Source of the DNA: FLUQ01 sp031548325
GTDB lineage: Bacteria; Desulfobacterota; Desulfovibrionia; Desulfovibrionales; Desulfovibrionaceae
DNA length: 13,900 nucleotides
Direction of reading: 5' to 3'
Assembly: GCA_031548325.1 (NCBI GenBank)
Contig: JAVBRE010000057.1
Span: 1 to 13,900, forward strand
In this document: piece by piece, positions 1 to 6,945 of the stretch
Layout of the letters: the number at the start of each line of letters is the position of its first letter
How positions within the stretch are numbered: position 1 is the first letter of the stretch
Program-made: the position numbers and the translations under genes
The notes under the pieces: generated by a model
Seen by the model: only the letters and a program-made list of their open reading frames with translations
What the model was told of the DNA's origin: nothing
The model's database searches: none

Positions 1-473
1 AAACCCGCCTGCGCAAACTCATGGAAGGACAGTTCGACGCCATTGTCATGGCGGAAGCCGGCATGAAACGCCTGGGCATCTCGGCCCCGCTTCAGGCCCC
101 GCTGCCGGTCGACATGTTCATTCCCGCCGCCGGGCAGGGCGCTTTGGGGCTGGAACATCGCGAGGACCGCCCCGAGGTCGCCGCCATGCTTCGGCCTCTC
201 GACCATGCGCCGACGCGGGACTGCGTCGTTGCGGAACGGGCCTTTCTGGCCGAGCTCGAAGGCAACTGCCAGGTGCCCATCGCCGCCCATGCGACCATTG
301 ACGCGGTCGGAACACTGACCCTCATCGGCCTGGTCATGGACCCCGCGGGCAAATACGGCGTGCGCAAAAGCGCTTCCGGCGCGGCGCAAGACGCAGCGCG
401 CATCGGGCGCGAATTGGCCGGGGCCGCGCGCGCCGACGGCGGGGCCGAATTGCTGCGCCCGACAGAAGCATGA
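1..473 (+). CDS. hemC: Porphobilinogen deaminase (hydroxymethylbilane synthase), C-terminal part
   Basis: The gene enters from the left edge; the reading frame is open from base 3 (TRLRKLMEGQFDAIVMAEAG) and ends at TGA 471-473. HemC condenses four porphobilinogen molecules into hydroxymethylbilane in cytosolic tetrapyrrole (heme, siroheme) synthesis. Visible parts are the end of domain 2 (FDAIVMAEAGMKRLGI), the conserved PAAGQGALGLE stretch, and domain 3 with EGNCQVPIAAHA. The Cys codon at 267-269 is the family residue that carries the dipyrromethane cofactor; the usual motif is G[S/A]CQVPI and here it is GNCQVPI. The catalytic N-terminal domain lies outside the window. The ATG at base 21 is internal, not the start. 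The next gene begins about 130 bp downstream and appears to have its own promoter. Confidence 0.95.
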   Translation, partial: TRLRKLMEGQFDAIVMAEAGMKRLGISAPLQAPLPVDMFIPAAGQGALGLEHREDRPEVAAMLRPLDHAPTRDCVVAERAFLAELEGNCQVPIAAHATIDAVGTLTLIGLVMDPAGKYGVRKSASGAAQDAARIGRELAGAARADGGAELLRPTEA

Positions 474-530
474 AAAAATCCTCCGTTGACCACTTCGACG
501 ACTCGATTTGAGCTTCTTGGTCGGCGGGCA

Positions 531-560
531 TTGCCATTTGAAAGCCGGGCGCTTTATGCT
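531..560 (+). promoter_or_regulatory. Candidate sigma-70-type promoter for the Lon-like protease gene
   Basis: A -35-like TTGCCA (531-536) is separated by 18 nt from a -10-like TATGCT (555-560), matching TTGACA and TATAAT at 5/6 and 4/6 positions. Initiation would fall near 567, leaving a leader of roughly 37 nt before the ATG at 604. The in-frame ATG at 556 lies inside the -10 box, which argues against that start. Inspection only. Confidence 0.4.
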
Positions 561-603
561 ATCCGACACAAACGCGCAGAACGCGCAGGAGCATATATTT
601 TCT

Positions 604-3072
604 ATGAAACACCCTTCTCTTGGGCCCGACAGACTGCGCGCCTCGCTTGATCCGGCCCGCATTCCCTATGAAACCAGCGCGGCCGTCCCCCGCGGCGGCA
701 ATCACCGCCCCCCGCAACCCAGAGCCTTGCAGGCGCTGGACCTGGCCATTCATATTCGGGACGGCGGCTACAACATCTATCTTGCCGGCGAGACCAACCT
801 GGGGCGCACCCACATGCTGACGGATTTTCTGCGGCCGCGTTGCAAAAAAGCCCCCACGCCGCCGGACCTGCTGTATGTGAACAATTTCGACGACCCGGAC
901 AGTCCTCGCCTGATCAGCGTGCCCGCCGGCCAGGGCAAAAAGCTGAAAACCGCCCTGTCCTCAACCCTTGCCCGCGTCCGCAAGGAAATCCCTTCACGAT
1001 TTGACAACGATGCCTATACCAACCGTCGCTCGGGCCTTGTCGACAAGTTTCAAAGCAAAAGAGACAAACTGTTCAAACTGATGGACGCTGTGGCCGGCAC
1101 GAAAGGCTTCAACCTGGACATGGACGAAACGGGCGGCATGACCCTCTATCCCCTGGTGGAAGGCAAACGCCTCAGCGACCAGGAATTCGCGGGCCTGGCG
1201 GCCGAACAGCGCAAGAATCTGCGCGCCAAGGGCGACAGTCTGGTCCAGGCCATGGCCGGGCTGATGCGCAAGCTGAGCAAAGCTGAACAGGATTTTCTGA
1301 ACAACGAACGCAGCCTGGAAAAAGAAGTGGCTTCCGAAGTTTTGGACCGGCTGCTGACCCCCCTGGCTGAAAAATTCGACGCGGCTTGCGCCTCGGAAGC
1401 TTTGACCCGCCATTTCAAGGATATCCGCGAGCATATTCTGGACAGCCTGGACAGCTTTTTGCCCCGCGAATCCTCGCCCGGAAGCTTGCCGGGCCAAATG
1501 GACGGCGCGCCGGGCGGCTCCTCCGGCCCTTACGGATGGGCAGGAAGCCCCGGCCCGGATTCTTCCGGCCACGGCGATGAAGCCGGCGGCAAATGCGAGA
1601 TCAATCTTTTTGTGGATAACGGCGCGACCCACGGCGCTCCCCTGACCCAGTGCGACCACCCCACCACGGCGCACCTGCTGGGCTGCATTGAGCGCGAATC
1701 GGAAATGGGGGCTCTTGTCACCGACTTCTCGCTGGTCAAGGCCGGCGCGATTCATAAGGCCAACGGCGGCTATCTGCTGCTGCGCATCGACGATGTTCTG
1801 CAATACCCCGGCGCCTGGGAAGGGCTGCTGCGAGCCCTGCGTTCGGGCATCGCCCGCATTGAGGACCCGGGCGACGGCGACGGCGCCAAGACCAAGGGCA
1901 TCAGCCCCGAACCCGTGCCGCTGGCCCTTAAAGTCATTCTGATCGGCAGCGAGGAGATCTACGAACACCTGCTGCTGGCGGACGAGCGTTTCGGCAAGCT
2001 GTTCAAGGTCAAGGCCCAACTTACGGAATACATGCCCCGAGACGGCAGGGGCGTCCGCATCTATCTTGCGCACATGCGACGCATCATCGACGAGGCCTCT
2101 TTGCTGCCCTTTGACCGCGCGGCCATGGCCGGACTGGTGGACGCGGGTTCGCACCTGATCGAGGACCAGAAAAAACTCTCGCTCAAATTTCCCCTGTTGC
2201 GGGAAATCATGATTGAAGCTTCCGCTCTGGCCGTCATGCAGGGCAAAACGCTGGTGGACGGCGAAGTGCTGCGCGAAACCATGCGGGCCCGGCTGTTCCG
2301 GGTCAACCTGGTGGAAGAGGCTTTTATGGAGGAATACGACCGCGGCGTCATCAAGGTCGAGACCAGCGGCGAAGCCGTGGGCCGGGCCAACGGCCTGTCC
2401 GTCACCTGGTACGGCGACTTCGAGTTCGGCCTGCCTCATCAGATTGCGGCCACGGTCGGCGTGGGGCACGACGGCATCATCGACCTGGAACGCGAAGCCA
2501 AGCTTGGCGGTCCTATCCATACCAAGGCCATGCTGATCCTCAAAAGCTACCTTGTGGGTCAATTCGCCCGCAACAAGGCCCTCATGCTCACAGGCAGCTT
2601 GTGCTTCGAACAGAGTTACGCCGGTATTGAGGGCGATTCCGCTTCCGGCGCGGAACTGGCAGCCCTGCTTTCCGCCCTGGCCGACGCGCCGCTCAGTCTC
2701 TCGCTGGCCTTTACCGGCGCTGTCAGCCAGTCAGGGCACATCCTGGCCGTGGGCGGCGTGACCCGCAAGATAGAAGGTTTTTTCGAGGTCTGCCGCCGGC
2801 ACGGACTGACCGGCAGACAGGGCGTCGTTATGCCCCGCGACAACCTGGACCACCTCATGCTCAACGACACCGTGGTCAGGGCCGTGACCGACGGGCAATT
2901 CCACATCCTCCCGGTGGGGCACATCACCGAAGCCATGGAACTTTTGAGCGGCCTGCCTTCCGGCAGAGCGCGCAAAGAGGGCGGCTTCACGCCCGGCTCT
3001 CTCTTCGCCCGTGTGGACGCGCGCCTGGCGGAACTGGGCAGGCTGGGCATGAAGAGCAAGGGCCGGCGCTAG
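604..3072 (+). CDS. Lon-like (LonB/LonC-type, AAA_32 family) protease
   Basis: An 822-residue S16-family protease. The C-terminal proteolytic domain is complete: the EGDSAS motif gives the catalytic Ser679 (codon 2638-2640) and GGVTRKIEGFF gives Lys722 (codon 2767-2769), the same 43-residue spacing as in E. coli Lon. The N-terminal ATPase region carries the YVNNFDDPDSPRL signature, but the Walker A equivalent is GETNLGRT (residues 62-69), with Arg in place of Lys, and the Walker B-like segment reads YLLLRIDD (Asp396-Asp397). A helical region (about 115-285) precedes a Gly/Ser/Pro-rich linker at 287-329. ATG 604 is preferred: AGGAG at 587-591, a promoter at 531-560, and an N-terminus (LGPDRLRASLDPARIPYE) resembling the family. 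In-frame TTG 508 and ATG 556 lie upstream of or in that promoter. The protein is presumably a cytosolic quality-control protease; ATP dependence is uncertain, because related LonC proteins lack ATPase activity. Confidence 0.88.
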   Translation: MKHPSLGPDRLRASLDPARIPYETSAAVPRGGNHRPPQPRALQALDLAIHIRDGGYNIYLAGETNLGRTHMLTDFLRPRCKKAPTPPDLLYVNNFDDPDSPRLISVPAGQGKKLKTALSSTLARVRKEIPSRFDNDAYTNRRSGLVDKFQSKRDKLFKLMDAVAGTKGFNLDMDETGGMTLYPLVEGKRLSDQEFAGLAAEQRKNLRAKGDSLVQAMAGLMRKLSKAEQDFLNNERSLEKEVASEVLDRLLTPLAEKFDAACASEALTRHFKDIREHILDSLDSFLPRESSPGSLPGQMDGAPGGSSGPYGWAGSPGPDSSGHGDEAGGKCEINLFVDNGATHGAPLTQCDHPTTAHLLGCIERESEMGALVTDFSLVKAGAIHKANGGYLLLRIDDVLQYPGAWEGLLRALRSGIARIEDPGDGDGAKTKGISPEPVPLALKVILIGSEEIYEHLLLADERFGKLFKVKAQLTEYMPRDGRGVRIYLAHMRRIIDEASLLPFDRAAMAGLVDAGSHLIEDQKKLSLKFPLLREIMIEASALAVMQGKTLVDGEVLRETMRARLFRVNLVEEAFMEEYDRGVIKVETSGEAVGRANGLSVTWYGDFEFGLPHQIAATVGVGHDGIIDLEREAKLGGPIHTKAMLILKSYLVGQFARNKALMLTGSLCFEQSYAGIEGDSASGAELAALLSALADAPLSLSLAFTGAVSQSGHILAVGGVTRKIEGFFEVCRRHGLTGRQGVVMPRDNLDHLMLNDTVVRAVTDGQFHILPVGHITEAMELLSGLPSGRARKEGGFTPGSLFARVDARLAELGRLGMKSKGRR

Positions 3073-3083
3073 ATCACTTTTTT

Positions 3084-3220
3084 TTGAAATTGCTCGGCAG
3101 ACGCGAAGCGGATGCCCGCGAAGCGTGTCGTTTTGTCTGTATAATTTCAATTCGTTATGAGAACTTGATGCCATGTTTGGCGAATCGTAAATTGTATAAT
3201 CTCAAAGTTAAAATGCTCTA
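3084..3220. repeat. Degenerate copy of the multi-hairpin dispersed repeat, in a convergent intergenic region
   Basis: The spacer between the Lon-like gene and trhA is AT-rich compared with its surroundings. It holds TTGAAATTGCTC near 3085-3096 and ATCTCAAAGTTAAAATGCTC at 3199-3218. The second matches ATCTCAAAGTGAAATTGCTC at 9957-9976 with two differences, and both copies run into the stop codon of a minus-strand gene. An imperfect inverted repeat (about 3139-3154 against 3180-3198) lies between. It may serve as a two-way terminator. I see no gene here. Confidence 0.4.
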
Positions 3221-3865
3221 TACGGGAATGAGCTGGAACATGAACGCGGCGTGCAGCGAGCTGCCGGCCAGCACGAACACGTGAAACAGCTCGTGAAAGC
3301 CGAAATACCGCCAGCGCAGGGGCGGCCATTTGACGGCATACATGACGGCCCCCAGGGTGTAGGCCGCCCCGCCGCCCGCGAGCAGCGCGATGGCCGTGAA
3401 AGAAACGGCCTGCGCCAAAGGGTAGAAGGCGATCAGCACCAGCCAGCCCATAAGCATGTATACGGCCGTGGACAGCCAGCGCGGCGCCTGCATCCACAGG
3501 GCTTTCAGCACAATGCCCGCCGCGGCCAGCCCCCAGACCAGGCCGAAAAGGGTCCAGCCCCAGGCGCCCTTTAGCGGCAGCAGACAAACGGGTGTATAGG
3601 TGCCGGCGATCAGGATGAAAATCATCATGTGGTCGATGCGCCGCAAAATCCGGATGGCCTTTTCCGAAAACTTGGGCATATGATATACGGCACTGGCCGT
3701 ATAGAGCAGGATGAGGGACGCCCCGAACACGGCAAAAGCCACGACGTGCCGGGCGGACGCGTGCCGGGCGGACGCGACGATGAGCAAAACAGTGCAGGGA
3801 ACGGCCAAAAAAGCTCCGGCCAGGTGGGTCAGACTGCTGACAGGATCGCGCAGCTTGTGCAACAT
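3218..3865 (-). CDS. trhA: Hemolysin III / TrhA-family (PAQR-like) membrane protein
   Basis: This 215-residue protein has about seven hydrophobic segments, as expected for the hemolysin III/YqfA group of the PAQR-CREST superfamily in the inner membrane. The family metal-site residues are present: Ser58 and His62 (SAVYH) at the end of the second segment, RRIDHMMIFILIAGTYTP at 75-92 with Asp78, and HELFH (His191, His195) with His205 in the last segment. E. coli TrhA has been linked to membrane energetics and fatty-acid homeostasis; the hemolysin label comes from a Bacillus cereus homologue and should not be taken as toxin function. The start is supported by GGAG about 6 nt upstream. The gene lies 39 nt after nadD and could be read through from proA-nadD. 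The first loop contains a duplicated pentapeptide (ASARH twice). Confidence 0.9.
   Translation of the reverse strand: MLHKLRDPVSSLTHLAGAFLAVPCTVLLIVASARHASARHVVAFAVFGASLILLYTASAVYHMPKFSEKAIRILRRIDHMMIFILIAGTYTPVCLLPLKGAWGWTLFGLVWGLAAAGIVLKALWMQAPRWLSTAVYMLMGWLVLIAFYPLAQAVSFTAIALLAGGGAAYTLGAVMYAVKWPPLRWRYFGFHELFHVFVLAGSSLHAAFMFQLIPV
3746..3775. repeat. Perfect 15-bp tandem duplication inside trhA
   Basis: GTGCCGGGCGGACGC occurs twice head to tail (3746-3760 and 3761-3775). The length is a multiple of three, so it adds five residues (the doubled ASARH at residues 31-40) to the loop after the first membrane segment without a frameshift. Confidence 0.9.
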
Positions 3866-3904
3866 GGCGTGCTCCTCTATTGCTCCAGCCGTGAAAAACG
3901 AGTG

Positions 3905-4582
3905 CTACTCCGTCCAGAGTGTAGCCGTTTCCGGGTATTCCGGCAACAGAGCATGCACCGCGTCCGGCACCAGAAAACGGACGGAACGTCCGGCCAGCAG
4001 GCGCTCACGTATCAATTCCGCCCGAATGTCCAGACGGGGCAGGGGCAGATGCAGCAGCATTCCGCCGCCCTCCGGCAGGGCGTACGCGGCTTCGGCCACC
4101 GCAGCGGGGGCGGCGGCGGGCCTGGCCTCGGGCCAGCAGGCGCGCACAGTGTCCGCAAAAGCCCCGGCCGCCATGCCCGCGCGAGACGCCACCACGATAT
4201 CCGCCAAGTAGGGCAGTTCCTGCCAGCGGCGCCAGGTGTTGATGGCCACGAAATCTTCCGCGCCCACAATAAAAAAGAAGCGGCTTTCCGGCTCGCGCTC
4301 CCGGTAGATGCGCAGGGTGTCCACCGTGTATGAGGGGCCATCACGCTCGTTTTCCACGGTATTGACCGCCACCTTGTCCATGCCCCGCGTCGCGGCCCGC
4401 AGCATGGCCACGCGCAGGTCAAAAGGCAGGATATGACGGCCGCCCTTGTGCGGCGGCCGGGCGCTGGGCAGAAAATCCAAGCGGTCCGGCCGCAGGGTTT
4501 CCAGCACCTCCACGGCAAGACGCATGTGTCCCAAATGCGGCGGATTGAAACTGCCGCCCAGGATGCCGATCAGGGAACTCAT
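3905..4582 (-). CDS. nadD: Nicotinate-nucleotide adenylyltransferase
   Basis: NadD adenylates nicotinate mononucleotide with ATP to give deamido-NAD+, the penultimate step of NAD synthesis, in the cytosol. The 225-residue protein starts with the nucleotidyltransferase motif GGSFNPPHLGH (residues 9-19), with the HxxH pair His16/His19. The substrate-loop signature GPSYTVDTL follows, and FFIVGAEDF plus W-RRWQELPYLADIVVASRAG are typical of the family. The usual C-terminal ISSTxIR phosphate-binding motif is represented by LDIRAELIRER, so its serines are not conserved. An Ala-rich stretch (about 152-168) separates the two halves. The ATG lies 2 nt after the proA stop (TAAGCATG), which implies co-transcription and probable translational coupling with proA. 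Confidence 0.95.
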   Translation of the reverse strand: MSSLIGILGGSFNPPHLGHMRLAVEVLETLRPDRLDFLPSARPPHKGGRHILPFDLRVAMLRAATRGMDKVAVNTVENERDGPSYTVDTLRIYREREPESRFFFIVGAEDFVAINTWRRWQELPYLADIVVASRAGMAAGAFADTVRACWPEARPAAAPAAVAEAAYALPEGGGMLLHLPLPRLDIRAELIRERLLAGRSVRFLVPDAVHALLPEYPETATLWTE

Positions 4583-4584
4583 GC

Positions 4585-5859
4585 TTATTCCCGAATCTGG
4601 CCGGAACCCGATACCACAAACTTCGTCGTGGTCAGTTCCCTGAGCCCCATGGGGCCGTAAGCGTGCACTTTGCTGGTGCTGATGCCTATCTCCGCGCCCA
4701 GTCCCAGTTGGCCGCCGTCGTTCAAACGGGTGGAAGCGTTGAGAGCGACCATGGAAGCGTCAACCTCGCGGGTGAAACGCGAAGCCCGGCCAAGGTCGCG
4801 GGTGAAGATGCACTCCGTATGCCGCGATCCGTGGCGGGCGATATGGGTCAAAGCCTCGTCCAAGCCCTCCGTCAGTTTCACCGCCAGGATCAGATCGCCG
4901 AACTCCATGCCGAAATCGGCTTCGCCGGCTTCGCGGGCCGCAAGTCCGGCCGCGCGGAACAGCGGCAGCGAAGCGGGACAGGCCCGTACTTCAATCGCGG
5001 CCGCGGTCAAAGCCGGAGCCAGCAGAGGAATGAGACCGGCCGCCTCGTCCTTGTGTATCAGCAGGCATTCCAGGGCGTTACAGACCGAAGGCCGCTGAGC
5101 CTTGCTGTTGACAATGACCGGCACGGCGGCCGCCAGATCCGCCCCCGCGTCCACATAAGCGTGGCACACGCCCTTGTCGTGCTTGAGCACCGGCATGGTC
5201 GCCTGGCTTGCCACGGCCTTGATAAGCCCTTCTCCGCCGCGCGGGATCATAACGTCCACGTATTGGTCCAAAACGCAGAGCGAGCCCACCGCCGCCCTGT
5301 CCGCGACCGGCACCACCTGCGCCGCATCCCGGGGCAAACCGGCATGGGCCAAGGCATCGCGCACGAGGTCCATCAGAAAGACGTTGGAATGCAAGGCCTC
5401 GGACCCGCCGCGCAAAATCACGGCGTTGCCCGCTTTCAGGCACAAAATTGAGGAATCCACGGTCACGTTGGGCCGCGATTCAAAAATCATGGCGATCACG
5501 CCCAAGGGTACGCGCATGCGTCCGACCAGCATGCCGTTGGGCCTTTGCCACTGGCTGTCCAGCGAGCCTACAGGGTCGGGCTGGGCCGCTATGTCGCGGC
5601 AGGCCCCGACCATTTCCGCGACGATTTTGGGCGTCAGGCGCAGACGGTCCAACTTGACCTTGTCCAGGCCGTTCACGTCGGCGTTTTGCACATCGCACGC
5701 GTTGGCGGCCAGCAGGTCATTTTCTCGTTCCGCCAAAAGATCCGCAAGGCGAAGCAGGAACGTATCTTTGGCGGCCGGGCTCGCGACCGCGAGCACGCGC
5801 GAAGCGGCACGGGCTTTTTGCCCCATACTCAAGATCAGAGCGCCTATGGAATCGGACAT
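4585..5859 (-). CDS. proA: Glutamate-5-semialdehyde dehydrogenase (gamma-glutamyl phosphate reductase)
   Basis: ProA reduces gamma-glutamyl phosphate to glutamate-5-semialdehyde with NADPH, the second step of proline synthesis in the cytosol. The 424-residue length fits the family (E. coli 417). Recognisable blocks are VGRMRVPLGVIAMIFESRPNV, NAVILRGGSEALHSN, DVMIPRGGEGLI, and QRPSVCNALE, whose Cys260 (codon 5080-5082) is the thiol nucleophile, then HGSRHTECIFT and NASTRLNDGGQLGLGAEIGIST near the end. The ATG at 5859 is preceded by GGAGA at 5865-5869. The frame stays open upstream to 6213, but that part has no similarity to ProA and overlaps the divergent gene. nadD follows after 2 nt. The partner proB is not in the window. 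Confidence 0.96.
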   Translation of the reverse strand: MSDSIGALILSMGQKARAASRVLAVASPAAKDTFLLRLADLLAERENDLLAANACDVQNADVNGLDKVKLDRLRLTPKIVAEMVGACRDIAAQPDPVGSLDSQWQRPNGMLVGRMRVPLGVIAMIFESRPNVTVDSSILCLKAGNAVILRGGSEALHSNVFLMDLVRDALAHAGLPRDAAQVVPVADRAAVGSLCVLDQYVDVMIPRGGEGLIKAVASQATMPVLKHDKGVCHAYVDAGADLAAAVPVIVNSKAQRPSVCNALECLLIHKDEAAGLIPLLAPALTAAAIEVRACPASLPLFRAAGLAAREAGEADFGMEFGDLILAVKLTEGLDEALTHIARHGSRHTECIFTRDLGRASRFTREVDASMVALNASTRLNDGGQLGLGAEIGISTSKVHAYGPMGLRELTTTKFVVSGSGQIRE

Positions 5860-5986
5860 ACACTTCTCCGCTTTGTCATATTTCTTCGCAAGTAGCGTTT
5901 TCGACGGGGCATGGCAAGACCAGGCCGCGCGACAGCCGCAGTTTCGACTTCTGCCCTCATGGCGGAACAAAAACGGGGGATTGATT

Positions 5987-6015
5987 TTGACATTTGCCGC
6001 CGCCGCGCATACAAG
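5987..6015 (+). promoter_or_regulatory. Strong sigma-70-like promoter for the TPR protein gene
   Basis: A consensus TTGACA -35 (5987-5992), an ideal 17-nt spacer and TACAAG as -10 (6010-6015, 4/6 match). Transcription would start near 6022, about 24 nt before the ATG at 6046, with AAGGAG (6034-6039) as ribosome binding site. This lies in the 186-bp divergent spacer shared with proA; I found no comparably good proA promoter on the other strand. Confidence 0.6.
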
Positions 6016-6045
6016 GAATGAGTTTTTCGCGAAAAGGAGCGTTTC

Positions 6046-6726
6046 ATGGCCATTGACCCCAAAGATTCCAGCTTGTTGCAAAAAATGTCCGCCGAAGTGG
6101 CGCCCGAAGTTTCTCCCCTGCTGCGGGGATTGTTGCATAACGCAAGGCTGATCGGCATCGTGCTGACTCTCTGCGTGCTGGGCGCCGCCGCCTACGGCGG
6201 CTGGCGCTGGCATTCGGCCAAAACCCTGACTGAAGCGCAGACGGAACTGGGCCGCATTCTGGTCATAGCCGCCCCGGCCGACCGGGCCGCGGCGCTGAAA
6301 GACTTCCGGACCAAGGCGCCTGAAGACCTGCAGACGGCCCTCAACCTGGCCCTGGCCCAGATCAGCCTTGAGAACAAAGACTATGAAACCGCCGTTACCG
6401 CCTGGGACGCCGTGGCCAAGGATCCAAAAGGATCCCTGTACGCCACCGCGCAGATCGGCACGGCCGACGCCCTGTCCCAGATGGGCAAGGACGCGGAAGC
6501 CCTGGCCGTGCTGGAAGGGCTGAAAAACTCCGCCGACAAGAACATCAAACCCCTGATCGACAGCCAGATCGTGGATCTGGCGGAAAAGGTCGGCGATTAC
6601 GCCAAGGCCCTGGCCGCCTGCGATGCGCTGCTGGGTTCGGTCACCAACCCCATGGAAGCTGATTTCTGGCGCCAGAAGGCCGCATCCATCCGTCTGCGCC
6701 AGGCTGAAACCAAAAAACCTTCGTAG
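6046..6726 (+). CDS. Membrane-anchored tetratricopeptide repeat protein (YfgM-like architecture)
   Basis: A 226-residue protein with a short polar N-terminus, one transmembrane helix at about 33-53 (ARLIGIVLTLCVLGAAAYGGW), then an all-helical domain. Residues 105-205 show TPR-like periodicity: ALNLALAQISLENKDYETAV, ATAQIGTADALSQMGKDAEA, and DLAEKVGDYAKALAACDALL. This layout (single N-terminal helix plus soluble TPR domain) resembles the YfgM/ancillary SecYEG subunit group, which scaffolds periplasmic folding factors; that is an architectural analogy, so no gene symbol is given. AAGGAG at 6034-6039 supports the start and a good promoter lies just upstream. The TAG stop (6724-6726) sits at the left edge of a MITE-like palindrome. 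Confidence 0.8.
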   Translation: MAIDPKDSSLLQKMSAEVAPEVSPLLRGLLHNARLIGIVLTLCVLGAAAYGGWRWHSAKTLTEAQTELGRILVIAAPADRAAALKDFRTKAPEDLQTALNLALAQISLENKDYETAVTAWDAVAKDPKGSLYATAQIGTADALSQMGKDAEALAVLEGLKNSADKNIKPLIDSQIVDLAEKVGDYAKALAACDALLGSVTNPMEADFWRQKAASIRLRQAETKKPS

Positions 6727-6873
6727 GGCTGTTGTTACAAAGCGCCTTTTGCCTCCTGGGCCGCGTCACGCGCCGGTTCCGGTCCCCGGCTGTTCCATCG
6801 AAGGACTATCCCCGGCCCGGAACCGGCGCGTTCCTTGCCAGGAAGCAAAAATCGTCTTTGTAACAACAGCCCT
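6726..6873. mobile_element. MITE-like palindromic element with long terminal inverted repeats
   Basis: AGGGCTGTTGTTACAAAG (6725-6742) is perfectly inverted as CTTTGTAACAACAGCCCT (6856-6873). Pairing continues inward: TTTTGCCTCCTGG against CCAGGAAGCAAAA with one mismatch, then ACGCGCCGGTTCCGG (6768-6782) against CCGGAACCGGCGCGT (6817-6831). Almost the whole element can therefore fold into one long hairpin. It encodes no protein. TA flanks both sides (6724-6725 and 6874-6875), compatible with a TA target duplication as made by IS630/Tc1-type transposases, though one extra T on the right makes this inexact. No transposase is nearby, so any mobility would be in trans. Confidence 0.65.
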
Positions 6874-6883
6874 TAATTGGGTT

Positions 6884-6927
6884 GCAAGGGGATCATCCCC
6901 TTGCCGGGGTATGGGGCGGAGCCCCAT
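6884..6927 (-). repeat. GC-rich two-hairpin dispersed repeat, copy A
   Basis: Two hairpins in tandem: GCAAGGGGA/TCCCCTTGC (6884-6904, 3-nt loop) and ATGGGGC-GGA-GCCCCAT (6911-6927). Read on the minus strand the order is a GGGGCTCCGCCCC hairpin, then a CCCC spacer and GCAAGGGG...CCCCTTGC. Copy B at 9384-9430 has the same layout in the other orientation. It lies just upstream of the iorA ribosome binding site. Confidence 0.6.
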
Positions 6928-6945
6928 TTCCGCAAAGGAGTACTT

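Noticed and set aside
508..603. Earlier starts of the Lon-like gene (TTG 508, ATG 556)
   Set aside because: Both lie upstream of or within the candidate promoter, neither has a good ribosome binding site, and family similarity begins after residue 33 of that longer form.
994..2562. Long open frame on the minus strand across the Lon-like gene (522 codons)
   Set aside because: It lies antisense to a well-supported protease gene. The translation is rich in His/Gln/Gly/Arg, typical of a GC-rich shadow frame, and shows no recognisable domain.
3629..4333. Plus-strand open frame of 234 codons opposite trhA and nadD
   Set aside because: It is antisense to two conserved genes with intact motifs, and its composition is that of a shadow frame.
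5860..6213. Upstream extension of proA (118 extra codons)
   Set aside because: It has no similarity to ProA, overlaps the divergent TPR gene and its promoter, and the ATG at 5859 has a good ribosome binding site and gives the normal family length.
6726..6873. Palindrome after the TPR gene as an ordinary Rho-independent terminator
   Set aside because: At about 148 bp with 18-bp perfect ends, internal mismatched pairing and no T-run, it fits a MITE-like element better, although it may still stop transcription.
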